Position numbers and translations under genes: made by a program. Shown here in pieces: positions 17,687 to 27,128 of a stretch of DNA of 64,000 nt (position 1 is the first letter of the stretch; the number at the start of each line of letters is the position of its first letter). Origin of the DNA: Bradyrhizobium sp. Ghvi (GTDB lineage: Bacteria > Pseudomonadota > Alphaproteobacteria > Rhizobiales > Xanthobacteraceae); the NCBI RefSeq assembly GCF_900115265.1, contig NZ_FOVU01000018.1, forward strand, positions 1 to 64,000. The letters are read 5' to 3'. The notes under the pieces were generated by a model, which worked only from the letters and a program-made list of their open reading frames with translations, had not been told where the DNA came from and ran no database searches.

Positions 17687-20600
17687 ATGATCAGACTTTG
17701 CCCGAACTGCAATACCGAACGCCCCGTCAGCGAGATCTTTTGCGAAGGCACGTTGAACAGCCAAACCTGCGGCTGGGACCTCTCGGCGGTCGATATAATG
17801 CCGGCGGGATCGGCGAGACCGAGGCCAAATCCACCTGTAATCCCTCTTCCGAGCGCCCCGACCTGCCGAAACGGTCATCAGGGCTCTCCTGGCGACCTGA
17901 TCTGCAGCCTATGCGGCGAGCCGATCATCGAAGGGGACGAGGCGCCCTCACCGACCGAGCCCATTCCGACGCCACAGCCCGCGCCAGCACCCGGCCAAGA
18001 AACCATCGTGGACGGTTGGCATCTGCAGGATCGGATCGCCACCTCCAGCACAGTTCGCGAGCGCTTTGTCGCCACGCGCGCCTCAGATGGACAGCGAGGA
18101 ATCCTCACGCTTTACGCTATAGGCTCGGAACCGGACCAAGCGATCTATGATTTGCTCTTAAAGCTTCCTCGCGATCACGTCCCCGAATTCTTCGCAACCG
18201 GTCGCTGGCAAGACCGCGCCTACGAGGTCGCGGAGGAATTCAAGGGCGGCACGCTGACGGATTTTGCCGTCGATCCAGCTGATCCGGCGTCTGTTGCAAC
18301 CTTGGTCGGCGAGCTCGCCAAGGCCGTTCACGCTCTCACCGAAGCCGGACTGCGGCACAGGGATCTGCGCCCTTCCGTGGTGTTCGTGCGGTCAAAAGAG
18401 CCACTTGACCTTGTCGTCGGGGGCTTCGGCTCGGCACGGCTCTCCGAATTCGACCTCGATATCGTGTCTCCGCTTGAAACCACTCGCTATATGGCGCCCG
18501 AGGCGATCGCCGGCGGGGTCGCCCCGGCGTCCGATTGGTGGAGCATGGGGATGATCTTGTTGGAGAAGATCACCCAAGGCGCGTGCTTCGCAGGCATCAA
18601 TGAGCAGGCCTTTCTGATCCACATTCTCACGAGCGGCGTACACCTGCCCGAAAGTCTGGATGAGCGGACCAACACGTTGCTGCGCGGCCTGTTGGCGCGT
18701 GACAGGCGCCAGCGCTGGCAGTGGAAGGAAGTTCAGGCGTGGCTACGCGGAGAAAGCGTATCAGCGCCAGCGGCCGATACAGCGGGCGACACAGAGGGCC
18801 GGAGCTCGATTTCGCTGGGTGGCAAACAATATCGATCTGCAAGCATGTTCGCATTGGCAGCGGCGGAAGCTGCGAACTGGGACCAAGCCAAGGCGCTTGT
18901 CCTCAGCGGCGCCGTCGCAAGCTGGACTTCGGAGGCCGGCTTCGAAGCGGCTGTTGCGGCAGGTCTTCGGCAAATTCTGCGGACTGAGGACCTTCAGGAG
19001 GATTTGAAGCTCTCCATCTCCCTTAAAGCCCTCAATCCGTCGATGCCTCTGATCGTTAGAGGCAATATCGTCACACCGGGTTGGCTGCTCGACCACCCAA
19101 GCGACGGTTACAGTCTGATCACAGGTCCTGCACCCGACCTGCTGCGGAAGATTGATCCGGACGATTGGCTCTGGCGCCTAAAGGTCCGCTCCGACACGGT
19201 TCGTAAGCGACTGGACCAACTCGAAATCGCTGTCGACGAGGATGCTCTGCGCGTTCACCTGCTGTCGACCTCTATGGCGCGCCTCGCCGCGCTCTGGGAA
19301 GAACGGCGAAGGCTTTTTCCCGATACCGACCATGCCGGCGTAGCAGCGCTTACCGAGCGGCGCATTTCGGCGGAAGAAGACCTCGTCATCCTGCTCAGCG
19401 CGACCTCGAACCAGTTCCGCTCGGTCGCCGAGATCATCGAAGAGGCAGAAAAGGAAGCGTCGACGGCCGGGCTCGGCAACTTTTCGGCAGAGGAGGCGAC
19501 AACGCTCCTCGGCCGCCCACGTCGGGAGATCTACCAGGCGATTGACGAGCGCATTCAAAACTTCGCCAGATGCGGCATCAAGGAGGTCGACGAGTGGGCG
19601 GACCAGTTTCGCCTGGACAGACGGATGCCCTTGGGGCGCGCGCTCGCCCTTCTTTGTGTGCCCGCCGAGACGTGGAGAGCGCTTCCCAAGCAAAGTTATG
19701 TGTCGACGATCTTGGACTTCTTCGCCAAGCGGATTTCAGGCGGCGTGTTGCGCGGACCACTCACGCGCATGCTGATCGGCAAATCGGCCAGGATCGATCT
19801 CACCGAGCTCGATACGTCCAGAGTGCCGGCAGCTGACATTCTCGACCAACTGCTTGGTCGTACGAACCGGACCGTCAACGTCGATCCGGCGGCTTTCGCC
19901 GATGACGACGGGCTTGAGCGAAGGTTGCGCTCCTTGCACTCCCATGCATTGCTCTACAGGCGCGATACCGGCATCGATGGCCTGTTCATGGGATTTCCGT
20001 TCCTGATCATGCGCGATCATCGGCCGAACGCGAGACCGCGGATTGCGCCCGTCCTGCTATGGCCGGTGCGCGTTAATCCGGAGGTCGGTAACCGCGGCCA
20101 TGTCAATTTAAGTTATGGCCGCGAGAGAAATCCCGATACCGAGATCGAGCATGTTCTCGTCAATCCCGCACTCGAAGGAATGGTCGGCATCCCCGAGGCG
20201 AGACGTTGGCAGGAAGCGGCCAACGAGCTCCTGACCCATGCGAGCTTGTCCGTCCAGGCGGTGATGGACGCCTTCAGCCGATTGGCCAAGCCTGTCGGCA
20301 ACGAATTGACTGCGCTTCCCGGAAAGGACGTCGAAGTCGGTCCGCAAGAACGCCAGCTGGTGCCAGCAGCCGTGCTGTTCCATCTAGCCTTTATGGGCCA
20401 GGCGGTAATGAAAGATCTCGAGACCCTCCGGGGCTTGCCGCCGACCGCCACAGCACTCGAGGCCGCCCTGCGGCTGAACGAACAGCAGGCGGCGCCTGCG
20501 ACGTCTCCTCCAGTGAAAGAGGCCGACCGGTACTTTACTGCAGACAGTGATCCCTCGCAGGAAGCGGCCGTCCTCGAAGCACGTCAGGCCCCGGGACTGG

Positions 20601-23600
20601 TGATCGAAGGACCTCCCGGAACCGGCAAGAGCCAGACCATCGTCAACATGGTCGCGGACGCCATCGGCACGGGAAAATCGCTGCTCGTGATCTGCCAGAA
20701 ACAAGCCGCTCTCGAGGTGGTCCGCAAGCGCTTGGATAAGGAACGCCTGACGGATCGCTTCGTCATGATCACCGATGCCCATCGCGACCGTGAGCCGATC
20801 GTCGGCTCAATCCGTTCGCAGGTCCAGGCTTTGCACAACTTGTCTCCCGGAAGGTCTCCGGCGTGGAAGCGAGAGCGCGATCGCCTCGCGGCTCGCATTG
20901 AGACGCTCGAGACGGAGCTGGATCGTCGCCAGGTTGCACTTCATTCCGTGGATGATCGAACCGGATTGTCCTATCGAGCGCTGCTCGGCGAACTGCTCGA
21001 GATCGAAGAAGGCAGCGGAAAACCCATTGACGCTCCTGAACTTCGCCCTTTGCTGGCAGATCTACATCCCGCGGACGTGGCGAGAATTGAGGAGAATTGC
21101 GGCCCGCTCGCGAAATTTTGGCTTCCCTCGAAATTTGAAGGCAATTCTCTGTCCGCCCTCAAGCCGTTCAATTCGGATCGAGGAACCGCGGCTGCGCTGG
21201 CCTTGCACCTGCAGGCATTTTTGCAAGCCGACGCGCGGCGAGAGCAGACCGACGCTGAGACAGCGAATTGCCTGAAAATATCGGATGCGGCCGCATTTCG
21301 GTCCTGGCTCGGCGAAGCGGCTGAGTTCCGCTCGATCAGCGATTCGGTCTGCGCAAATCTCGCGCGATTGCGGCCGCTGTTTCGGAATGTCGAGCATGGG
21401 ACATCGGAAGCTGTGCGCATTCTGGAGGGCCTATCGGCGATAAAAGAAATTTTCTCATCGCTCGACGGCCCATCCTACAAACCGAATTTTTGCTCCAAGC
21501 TTATCGCCTTCAATAAGGAAGAGCTCTGCTCTGCCGGGGAGCTCGCGGGCCAAGTTCGCTTGCCGGCAAGCGCCCTACAATGGCTCAACCCGCTCCATTG
21601 GCTGCGAACGCGCCGTGTACGCCAGCTCCTTGCGTCATTGCAGCTCCCGCAAGATAACGACGCCATCAGTTCGCTGTATTACGCGGTCGAGCTCGAATTG
21701 GCCATACGCCAGCCAAGGCACGAACTCGATCAGTATTTCACGGTCCTGTTCGGCCGCGCCCCCAATCTGGATTTGTCCCCCGGTAAGCTCGCCGATTTCG
21801 CCGAACGCCTCGGCTCGTTCCTCAATGGTCTGGGAGGCCACAATTCGCTCATCGATCGGTGCCCGGACCGGCTTGAGCTCGAGAGAGCGCTCTCGGCCGG
21901 AACGACCGAAGAACTCGGCACGTTCTTTCAGCGGGCCGAACTCGCCCTGAGAAGGCATGACACGAGAGAGGAAAGCCGCGCCGCATTGGACCAACTCAAG
22001 ACCTATTTCGACGAACTGTGGCTCGGATCGAGACGCTCGGCGATTGAGAATGGCCGCTCCAATGCGAGCGCCATTGACCAGATCGTACAAGCTCTGCCGA
22101 TGCTGAGCAGCTACCAGGAATATCGACTTCGCTCTTCGCGCCTGGACGACAAGGAGCGCACCATTTTCGCAACACTCAGGTCGAGGGAGTCCCAGCTTTC
22201 GGAACTGTCTTCCGAAGACCTCGACAGCTGCATTCGCGCCACGATAGGCCGGGAGGCGCGTTTGGCGTGGAAGGCCGATATGGAGGGTGCGAATCCTGAC
22301 GTGTTGTTCGATGCGGACGAGCTAGATGCGAAGGTAAAATCGCTGGCGGAAGCCGACGCGCAGATCCGGCAGTACAACCGGGATCTTCTCGTCCAAGGTA
22401 TCGATGCGGCAAAAGTGCGTCCGACCAGCGAGTGGGACGCGATCACCAGGCTGCGTGGCCCAAGAGCGCTAAGATTACGCGAATTCATCGATCGCGCCGC
22501 TCCGCTCGGTCTTTTCGCGCTCCGGCCAGTCTGGCTCATGACGCCAGATATCGCGAGCCGCGTGCTGCAACCTCGCGCGGGACTCTTCGATACCGTCATC
22601 TTTGATGAGGCTTCGCAGATGCCAGTCGAGTATGCACTGCCCTCCCTATTCCGCAGCAGGCTCGTCGTCGTCAGCGGCGACGAAAAGCAGATGCCGCCGA
22701 CCTCCTTCTTCGCCAGCAAGGTCGAGAACGACGAAGCGGCAATATTCGACGGTGAAGAACCAGAAGAAGGAGCCAGCGAGGAGGAACGCGAAGCCTTCGC
22801 GGAGACGTGGAATCGCAGAGAGATCAAGGATTGTCCTGACCTCCTCCAACTCGCCCGCTCCGTGCTTCGGACCCGCACTCTGCAGGTGCACTATCGTTCG
22901 AAATATCGAGAGCTGATATCATTCTCGAATGCATCGTTCTATGCCAACGGCCTTAGCGTCCCCGTTCGCCATCCCGTAGAGACAATCCGCAGGCTCAAGC
23001 CGATCGAAGTGGTGCGCTCGGACGGCACTTACAAGGCTCAGACGAACCAAAAGGAAGCCAGCGATGTCGTACAGTACCTATCGGAGCTTTGGGATGATCC
23101 ATCGCCGCCGTCGGTCGGTGTCGTCACATTCAACCGCAAGCAGGCCGACGCCATAGAAGATGCTTTGGAAGACCGCGCCGAAAACGATTCAGCGTTCCGA
23201 GAGGCATTGATGCGAGAGTGCGAACGTATCGAGCATGGCGAGGACATGGGGTTTTTCGTCAAAAACGTGGAGAACGTGCAAGGTGATGAACGTGATATCA
23301 TCGTCTTCTCCACGACATTCGGCCGCAATGAACACAGCGTTTTCCGCAAGAGCTTCGGCGCGCTAGGCCAGGCCGGCGGCGAGCGCCGCCTGAATGTCGC
23401 GGTAACCCGTGCGAGAGAAAAGGTGGTCATCGTCACATCCATGCCGATATCGGAGATATCGGACCTGCTGACCAGACGAAGTGGTCCCAGGGTGCCGCGC
23501 GACTATCTGCAAGGCTACCTCGAATATGCCAGGACGGTTTCCGATGGTCTTGCAGACTCCGGAAAGACGCTCCTGGAGCGGATGGTAACCGAACCACGTG

Positions 23601-23959
23601 TCCCCCACGAAGCTGGACATCATGAGGACGACGGCTTCACCAGGTCCGTCGAAGCCTTTCTGGAAGCGAATGGCTATAAGCCAAGTCGGGCTCGCGATGG
23701 CGGCGCATTCAGCCTTGATTTTGCCGTGACCGATCCGCGGACCGGCCTCTACGCCATAGGGGTGGAATGCGATGCGCCGCAACATCATTTGCTTCAAAGA
23801 GCTCGTGCTCGCGAGATCTGGCGTCCCAATGTGTTGGGAAGAGCTGTTCCTCATGTCCATAGAGTTTCGTCGTATGCTTGGACGCATGCTGGAGACGCCG
23901 AACGCCTCCGGCTCAAGAACGCTATCGAGCACGCGCTTCGTGGGGGAGGATTGCAATGA
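17687..23959 (+). CDS. zinc ribbon-pseudokinase-SF1 helicase-nuclease fusion
   Basis: Giant 2090-residue protein. Two zinc ribbons come first (Cys 5, 8, 19, 28; then Cys60, His64, Cys73, Cys76). A protein-kinase fold follows (about 108-355) with HRDLRPSVV near 224 and RYMAPEA. The DFG aspartate is replaced (GGFGSA), the catalytic-loop Asn is Val, and no beta-3 Lys is evident, so it is a pseudokinase. A long helical region leads to a superfamily 1 helicase: Walker A GPPGTGKS near 975, DEAS near 1638, GDEKQMPPT near 1664, VENVQGDERD and NVAVTRARE near 1902. The last 80 residues (VECDAPQHH near 2026) resemble the MTES_1575-type restriction-endonuclease fold. It is probably the nucleic-acid-acting core of the system. 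Confidence 0.85.
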   Translation: MIRLCPNCNTERPVSEIFCEGTLNSQTCGWDLSAVDIMPAGSARPRPNPPVIPLPSAPTCRNGHQGSPGDLICSLCGEPIIEGDEAPSPTEPIPTPQPAPAPGQETIVDGWHLQDRIATSSTVRERFVATRASDGQRGILTLYAIGSEPDQAIYDLLLKLPRDHVPEFFATGRWQDRAYEVAEEFKGGTLTDFAVDPADPASVATLVGELAKAVHALTEAGLRHRDLRPSVVFVRSKEPLDLVVGGFGSARLSEFDLDIVSPLETTRYMAPEAIAGGVAPASDWWSMGMILLEKITQGACFAGINEQAFLIHILTSGVHLPESLDERTNTLLRGLLARDRRQRWQWKEVQAWLRGESVSAPAADTAGDTEGRSSISLGGKQYRSASMFALAAAEAANWDQAKALVLSGAVASWTSEAGFEAAVAAGLRQILRTEDLQEDLKLSISLKALNPSMPLIVRGNIVTPGWLLDHPSDGYSLITGPAPDLLRKIDPDDWLWRLKVRSDTVRKRLDQLEIAVDEDALRVHLLSTSMARLAALWEERRRLFPDTDHAGVAALTERRISAEEDLVILLSATSNQFRSVAEIIEEAEKEASTAGLGNFSAEEATTLLGRPRREIYQAIDERIQNFARCGIKEVDEWADQFRLDRRMPLGRALALLCVPAETWRALPKQSYVSTILDFFAKRISGGVLRGPLTRMLIGKSARIDLTELDTSRVPAADILDQLLGRTNRTVNVDPAAFADDDGLERRLRSLHSHALLYRRDTGIDGLFMGFPFLIMRDHRPNARPRIAPVLLWPVRVNPEVGNRGHVNLSYGRERNPDTEIEHVLVNPALEGMVGIPEARRWQEAANELLTHASLSVQAVMDAFSRLAKPVGNELTALPGKDVEVGPQERQLVPAAVLFHLAFMGQAVMKDLETLRGLPPTATALEAALRLNEQQAAPATSPPVKEADRYFTADSDPSQEAAVLEARQAPGLVIEGPPGTGKSQTIVNMVADAIGTGKSLLVICQKQAALEVVRKRLDKERLTDRFVMITDAHRDREPIVGSIRSQVQALHNLSPGRSPAWKRERDRLAARIETLETELDRRQVALHSVDDRTGLSYRALLGELLEIEEGSGKPIDAPELRPLLADLHPADVARIEENCGPLAKFWLPSKFEGNSLSALKPFNSDRGTAAALALHLQAFLQADARREQTDAETANCLKISDAAAFRSWLGEAAEFRSISDSVCANLARLRPLFRNVEHGTSEAVRILEGLSAIKEIFSSLDGPSYKPNFCSKLIAFNKEELCSAGELAGQVRLPASALQWLNPLHWLRTRRVRQLLASLQLPQDNDAISSLYYAVELELAIRQPRHELDQYFTVLFGRAPNLDLSPGKLADFAERLGSFLNGLGGHNSLIDRCPDRLELERALSAGTTEELGTFFQRAELALRRHDTREESRAALDQLKTYFDELWLGSRRSAIENGRSNASAIDQIVQALPMLSSYQEYRLRSSRLDDKERTIFATLRSRESQLSELSSEDLDSCIRATIGREARLAWKADMEGANPDVLFDADELDAKVKSLAEADAQIRQYNRDLLVQGIDAAKVRPTSEWDAITRLRGPRALRLREFIDRAAPLGLFALRPVWLMTPDIASRVLQPRAGLFDTVIFDEASQMPVEYALPSLFRSRLVVVSGDEKQMPPTSFFASKVENDEAAIFDGEEPEEGASEEEREAFAETWNRREIKDCPDLLQLARSVLRTRTLQVHYRSKYRELISFSNASFYANGLSVPVRHPVETIRRLKPIEVVRSDGTYKAQTNQKEASDVVQYLSELWDDPSPPSVGVVTFNRKQADAIEDALEDRAENDSAFREALMRECERIEHGEDMGFFVKNVENVQGDERDIIVFSTTFGRNEHSVFRKSFGALGQAGGERRLNVAVTRAREKVVIVTSMPISEISDLLTRRSGPRVPRDYLQGYLEYARTVSDGLADSGKTLLERMVTEPRVPHEAGHHEDDGFTRSVEAFLEANGYKPSRARDGGAFSLDFAVTDPRTGLYAIGVECDAPQHHLLQRARAREIWRPNVLGRAVPHVHRVSSYAWTHAGDAERLRLKNAIEHALRGGGLQ

Positions 23960-25320
23960 GCGGACCCAAAGCCTTCAGGATCGTTACCCGAGCCGAGATC
24001 ATCGCCATCTGCCGCCGCAACCTGGCGCGGCTTGACGCAGGGGTCGAAAGCTGGACCACCGCCGGCAAACGCAACGGGACGATTGAGCAGAAGGACATCG
24101 ACAAAGTCCTAGTGCGGCGAGATGAGCTTCGTCGCCTGCTCGAGACCGATCGTTTCATCGAACTCCAGAAACAGGTTGCCGCCGAGATCGCCTTCCTTCA
24201 GGCGGATTCCGAGCGCCGGGTCGAAAGAGCTGCCGAAATGGCGGCCCGTTCGAACCGCGAATTGAGGCGCTCCAAAGCTGCAGCCGAGGCGCTGCTACAG
24301 AGACTGCAAGCTCTGAAAGTCGAAATTCCCGACGACATTCGAAACGAGCTCAGCTTGACCGGATCTTCCGAGCGCTTGGAAACGGCGATGGCAAAGGCAC
24401 TGCTGCTGCTGCCTTCTCAGGCGGCACAAGAAACCGCGACAGACCGGCAACGCGAGCTTGCCACCCGCCTGGGCGCCGGCGAACGTCGCGGCACGCTGCA
24501 GGAATGGATTGCCGGGCAAGCTCAGGAGATGGAGGATCCTGCCTTGAGGCGCGTCGATACTCTTCTCGGCGAGTTGCGTGGGCTTGGCATCGATCCCTCT
24601 CCATTTTCGGCCCGTGTCGCGCAGTTGGAAGCAGAGCCTGCGGCTCGAAGATCGCTTGTCGCAGATAGCCTTCTGTTGGACCTCGCCGCGGCCGTGAAAG
24701 ATGGCCGCGCCAGCGCGCGACTGGTGGACGAGCTTCGGGCGCGAGGCGCCGAGCTTTCCGTGATGAAGTCGGCGGAGGCTACCTCGCTGCTAAGCGAAAT
24801 CGAGGAAGCCCTCCCCTCCCCATTGTCCAGCAATGGGCAAGAGCTCCTCAAGCGCGCCGACTTTCTCATCGAGAAAGAATTCAAGGCGATGGCCGCCGCG
24901 GAGCGCAGGCGCGCGGTACTCGAAGGTCTTGCCAGCCTTGGATACGAGGTATCGGAGGGAATGGCGACCGCCTGGGTCCAGAACGGCCAGATTGTCCTTC
25001 GTAAGGCGTCCACTCCTGGCTACGGAGTAGAGCTCTTGGGCGGATCGAGATCGGATCTCCTCCAGGTACGCGCCGTAGCTATCGGCAGCCCAGTTCAAGG
25101 TCGCGATGCAACTCGTGACCACGACATGGAAACGATCTGGTGCGGCGAGTTCGATCGCCTGAAAGCGTTGGTCGCTAAAGCAGGCGGGAATGTCACTATG
25201 GAATTCGCAAGGCCGGCCGGTCAATTTCCTTTGAAGATCGTCTCAGATCCAGGTGCAAGCCACGAGGCAGAGGTTGTTGAAAGCTCACATCGAGCACGAC
25301 CAATCAGCCCCCCTCATTAG
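23956..25320 (+). CDS. coiled-coil protein, last gene of the four-gene operon
   Basis: 454-residue protein from the ATG at 23956, which overlaps the helicase stop (ATGA) and has GGGGGAGG about 6 nt upstream. It is nearly all helical, with long heptad-like Ala/Leu/Arg/Glu stretches (AAEMAARSNRELRRSKAAAE). A small alpha/beta region near the C terminus (YEVSEGMATAWVQNGQIVL) leads into a proline-rich tail. No enzyme motif was seen. Coiled-coil partners in such operons usually act as scaffold or sensor, but nothing here shows that directly. Confidence 0.75.
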   Translation: MSGPKAFRIVTRAEIIAICRRNLARLDAGVESWTTAGKRNGTIEQKDIDKVLVRRDELRRLLETDRFIELQKQVAAEIAFLQADSERRVERAAEMAARSNRELRRSKAAAEALLQRLQALKVEIPDDIRNELSLTGSSERLETAMAKALLLLPSQAAQETATDRQRELATRLGAGERRGTLQEWIAGQAQEMEDPALRRVDTLLGELRGLGIDPSPFSARVAQLEAEPAARRSLVADSLLLDLAAAVKDGRASARLVDELRARGAELSVMKSAEATSLLSEIEEALPSPLSSNGQELLKRADFLIEKEFKAMAAAERRRAVLEGLASLGYEVSEGMATAWVQNGQIVLRKASTPGYGVELLGGSRSDLLQVRAVAIGSPVQGRDATRDHDMETIWCGEFDRLKALVAKAGGNVTMEFARPAGQFPLKIVSDPGASHEAEVVESSHRARPISPPH

Positions 25321-25334
25321 CAATTTGCAGGTAC

Positions 25335-26084
25335 CTAGCCAATCGCGAAAACCGCTACCGAGGGGATATCCTTCAGCAGGCCCTTCACGGTGCTCGCATC
25401 GATCTTCATGATCTTCGTCTTATCCTGGGGCGCCACGCTCGGCTTCGGGGTGACGTCCAGCTTGAAGGTGTCCTCTCCGATGGGCTTGAGATCACATTTC
25501 AGGTTCCCGCAGTTATTGTTCAGTCCCCCTTAGTGCATCAGGGAGCGGAAGAGCATCGAAAGTGAGTCTACCGTCAGATCGCGATTCTTTGTCAGGTAGT
25601 GGCAGACGTTATAGAGGTACCCGAAGTCGTATTCGCGCGGTTTGGGCTCGTAAGCCCAACAGAGGCGATACGACAAGTCAAATGCCAGCATCTGGTTGTG
25701 GAACGCCTCATAGAACATCGGGAAGCGGATCATTTGCTGGCTATCGCCATAGCTGAGACCCAGGACTTCACCGGTTTCCACCTGCTCGATCGTCCCCCAA
25801 GGGCTCGCTTCGAACTCGATGTTGGTCACAATATCGCTCTTGTAGAGCGCATGTAACATCGCGCCGGCGCGCTTGTAGTGGTCCGGATTCTCCGAATCCA
25901 AGAGCACCGCATACTGCTTAATGTTCTGATTGTATTCGCCGTGCGCGAAAATGACGCGCTCCTTATCAATCGTATGCTTGCAAGGGAAATCCTGGATCGC
26001 TGCGGCGGGCGCCTTTTCAAAATGCGCCGTCACATAATCGAAGAAGAATTTCTCGTCTTCTAAACTCTTGAAAACACCGTTCAT
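25335..26084 (-). pseudogene. uncharacterised protein interrupted by an in-frame TAA
   Basis: The reading frame from the ATG at 26084 (MNGVFKSLEDEKFFFDYV) gives a 184-residue protein ending ...FRSLMH and a TAA at 25530-25532. The same frame continues without shift for 64 more sense codons (LNNNCGNLKCDLKPIGEDTF at its start, SVAVFAIG at its end) to a TAG at 25335. The downstream part has no ATG/GTG/TTG near its beginning; only a CTG follows the GGGGGA next to the stop. It is either a nonsense-mutated gene of about 248 codons or a readthrough arrangement. Family unknown. It lies just beyond the four-gene operon on the opposite strand. Confidence 0.6.
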
Positions 26085-26143
26085 ATCGCAACCCTGCGGC
26101 GAATCGACCGCGGGATTTCCCGCGAGCCAAGATTTCTGCCATA

Positions 26144-26172
26144 AAAAAAGGCCCTGCATAATGCAAGGCCTT
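26144..26172 (-). terminator. Rho-independent terminator after the 52-residue gene
   Basis: On the minus strand, AAGGCCTTGCAT pairs with ATGCAGGGCCTT (one G-T wobble) and is followed by a T run. It lies 28 nt past the stop of the small gene at 26200 and before the gene starting at 26084. Confidence 0.8.
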
Positions 26173-26199
26173 CTCCGCACTAAATGGTTAAGATGGGGA

Positions 26200-26358
26200 C
26201 TATTTCCTGTCGAAAAACGCGTCCTTGACCACCTTAAAAGCGCTCGGGGCCTCCTGAGGGTCCCTGATCTGATCATTCAGATAGTTACACGGATACATGC
26301 GGACGAAGTCGTCGCCCGCAGGGGTCGGCGCCGGGGTCTTTTCCGATGTCTTGGCCAT
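26200..26358 (-). CDS. 52-residue peptide gene of unknown function
   Basis: Short gene on the minus strand. The ATG at 26358 is preceded by GGAG about 7 nt upstream, and the gene is followed by a clear terminator, so it is very likely expressed. The product starts with a Lys/Thr/Pro-rich segment (MAKTSEKTPAPTPAG) and continues FVRMYPCNYLNDQIRDP, with one cysteine and a mixed-charge tail. No signal peptide or membrane helix is visible. It could be a small regulator or antitoxin-like protein; a modified-peptide precursor is speculative. Confidence 0.6.
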   Translation of the reverse strand: MAKTSEKTPAPTPAGDDFVRMYPCNYLNDQIRDPQEAPSAFKVVKDAFFDRK

Positions 26359-26699
26359 GTTCACGCTCCGAATCCTCATCCTTTACCTTCGCAAAAAAGT
26401 CTTAACACTTGATTCGCAAAGGAATATGACGCGAAAGGGCTTCCTTCGCGTCATCCTGCTCTGCGGAACAGGATATAGACATTTGCTGGTCGGTCAACAA
26501 AAAAGGTCTTGACAGCTTACGAATCTGCAACCCCTTTGATTTCTCAGTAGAATCACAGAATGCAACCTTGCAATCTATGCTTGCGACCATCGTCGCGAGT
26601 CAATGCAGCACGAGCAACAAAGTTTCAAAAAATGCGGGTGTTGCACAGAAGACTCACGCCAATCTGTGCACGGCAGCTTGTCTGCGGTTCAATTTTTCC

Positions 26700-27115
26700 A
26701 CCATCAATTACCGGAAAATTCCGCTTCACCCGAGCGGGCTGGTTCGGGCAGCACAGCGTCTATCAAATCGCCAATCGTCCAAACACGCTCAGCAACGCCC
26801 TGCGCGACCGCTGGGGTGGTGCGCAGAGCTTCGAGGACGCGGCATAGGTTGTAGTGCGCTACGTACAAGCTGACCGCCGCCGCATGGTTGGCGAGCTTCT
26901 TTGAGAAGCCGTTGGTGAGGCGCGAACCGACGCTGCCTCATACGCAGAGTCAGGTTCTGGCGCTGCATGTAGCTAGCCGAAATATGGGCGGGGATGCCGC
27001 TTACTACCTCGCGCTCTACTGCGATTACCTCACCCGGCGAGTTGCGTCGCGCGGCTTCTTTTACAGCCAGGTTCACTACACTGTAAGCGTAGCTTTGAGG
27101 CCCATTTGATTGGCG
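26700..27115 (-). pseudogene. IS1-family transposase, C-terminal remnant
   Basis: Minus-strand fragments match the end of rhizobial IS1-type transposases: AHISASYMQRQNLTLRMRQRRF, split as PAHISASYMQRQ and NLTLRMRQRRFA. After a frameshift near 26950 these continue as LTNGFSKKLANH, YNLCRV and LRTTPAVAQGV. The N-terminal catalytic part is missing, so the copy is inactive. It abuts the end of the pRiA4b ORF-3-like pseudogene. Confidence 0.75.
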
Positions 27116-27128
27116 CTTGACGTCTATT

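Noticed and set aside
22111..22878. 255-codon minus-strand frame
   Set aside because: Antisense shadow of the helicase region; Ser/Arg-rich composition typical of reversed GC-rich coding sequence.
26504..26540. TTGACA-like -35 box
   Set aside because: No acceptable -10 hexamer at 16-18 bases; no gene follows in the right position.
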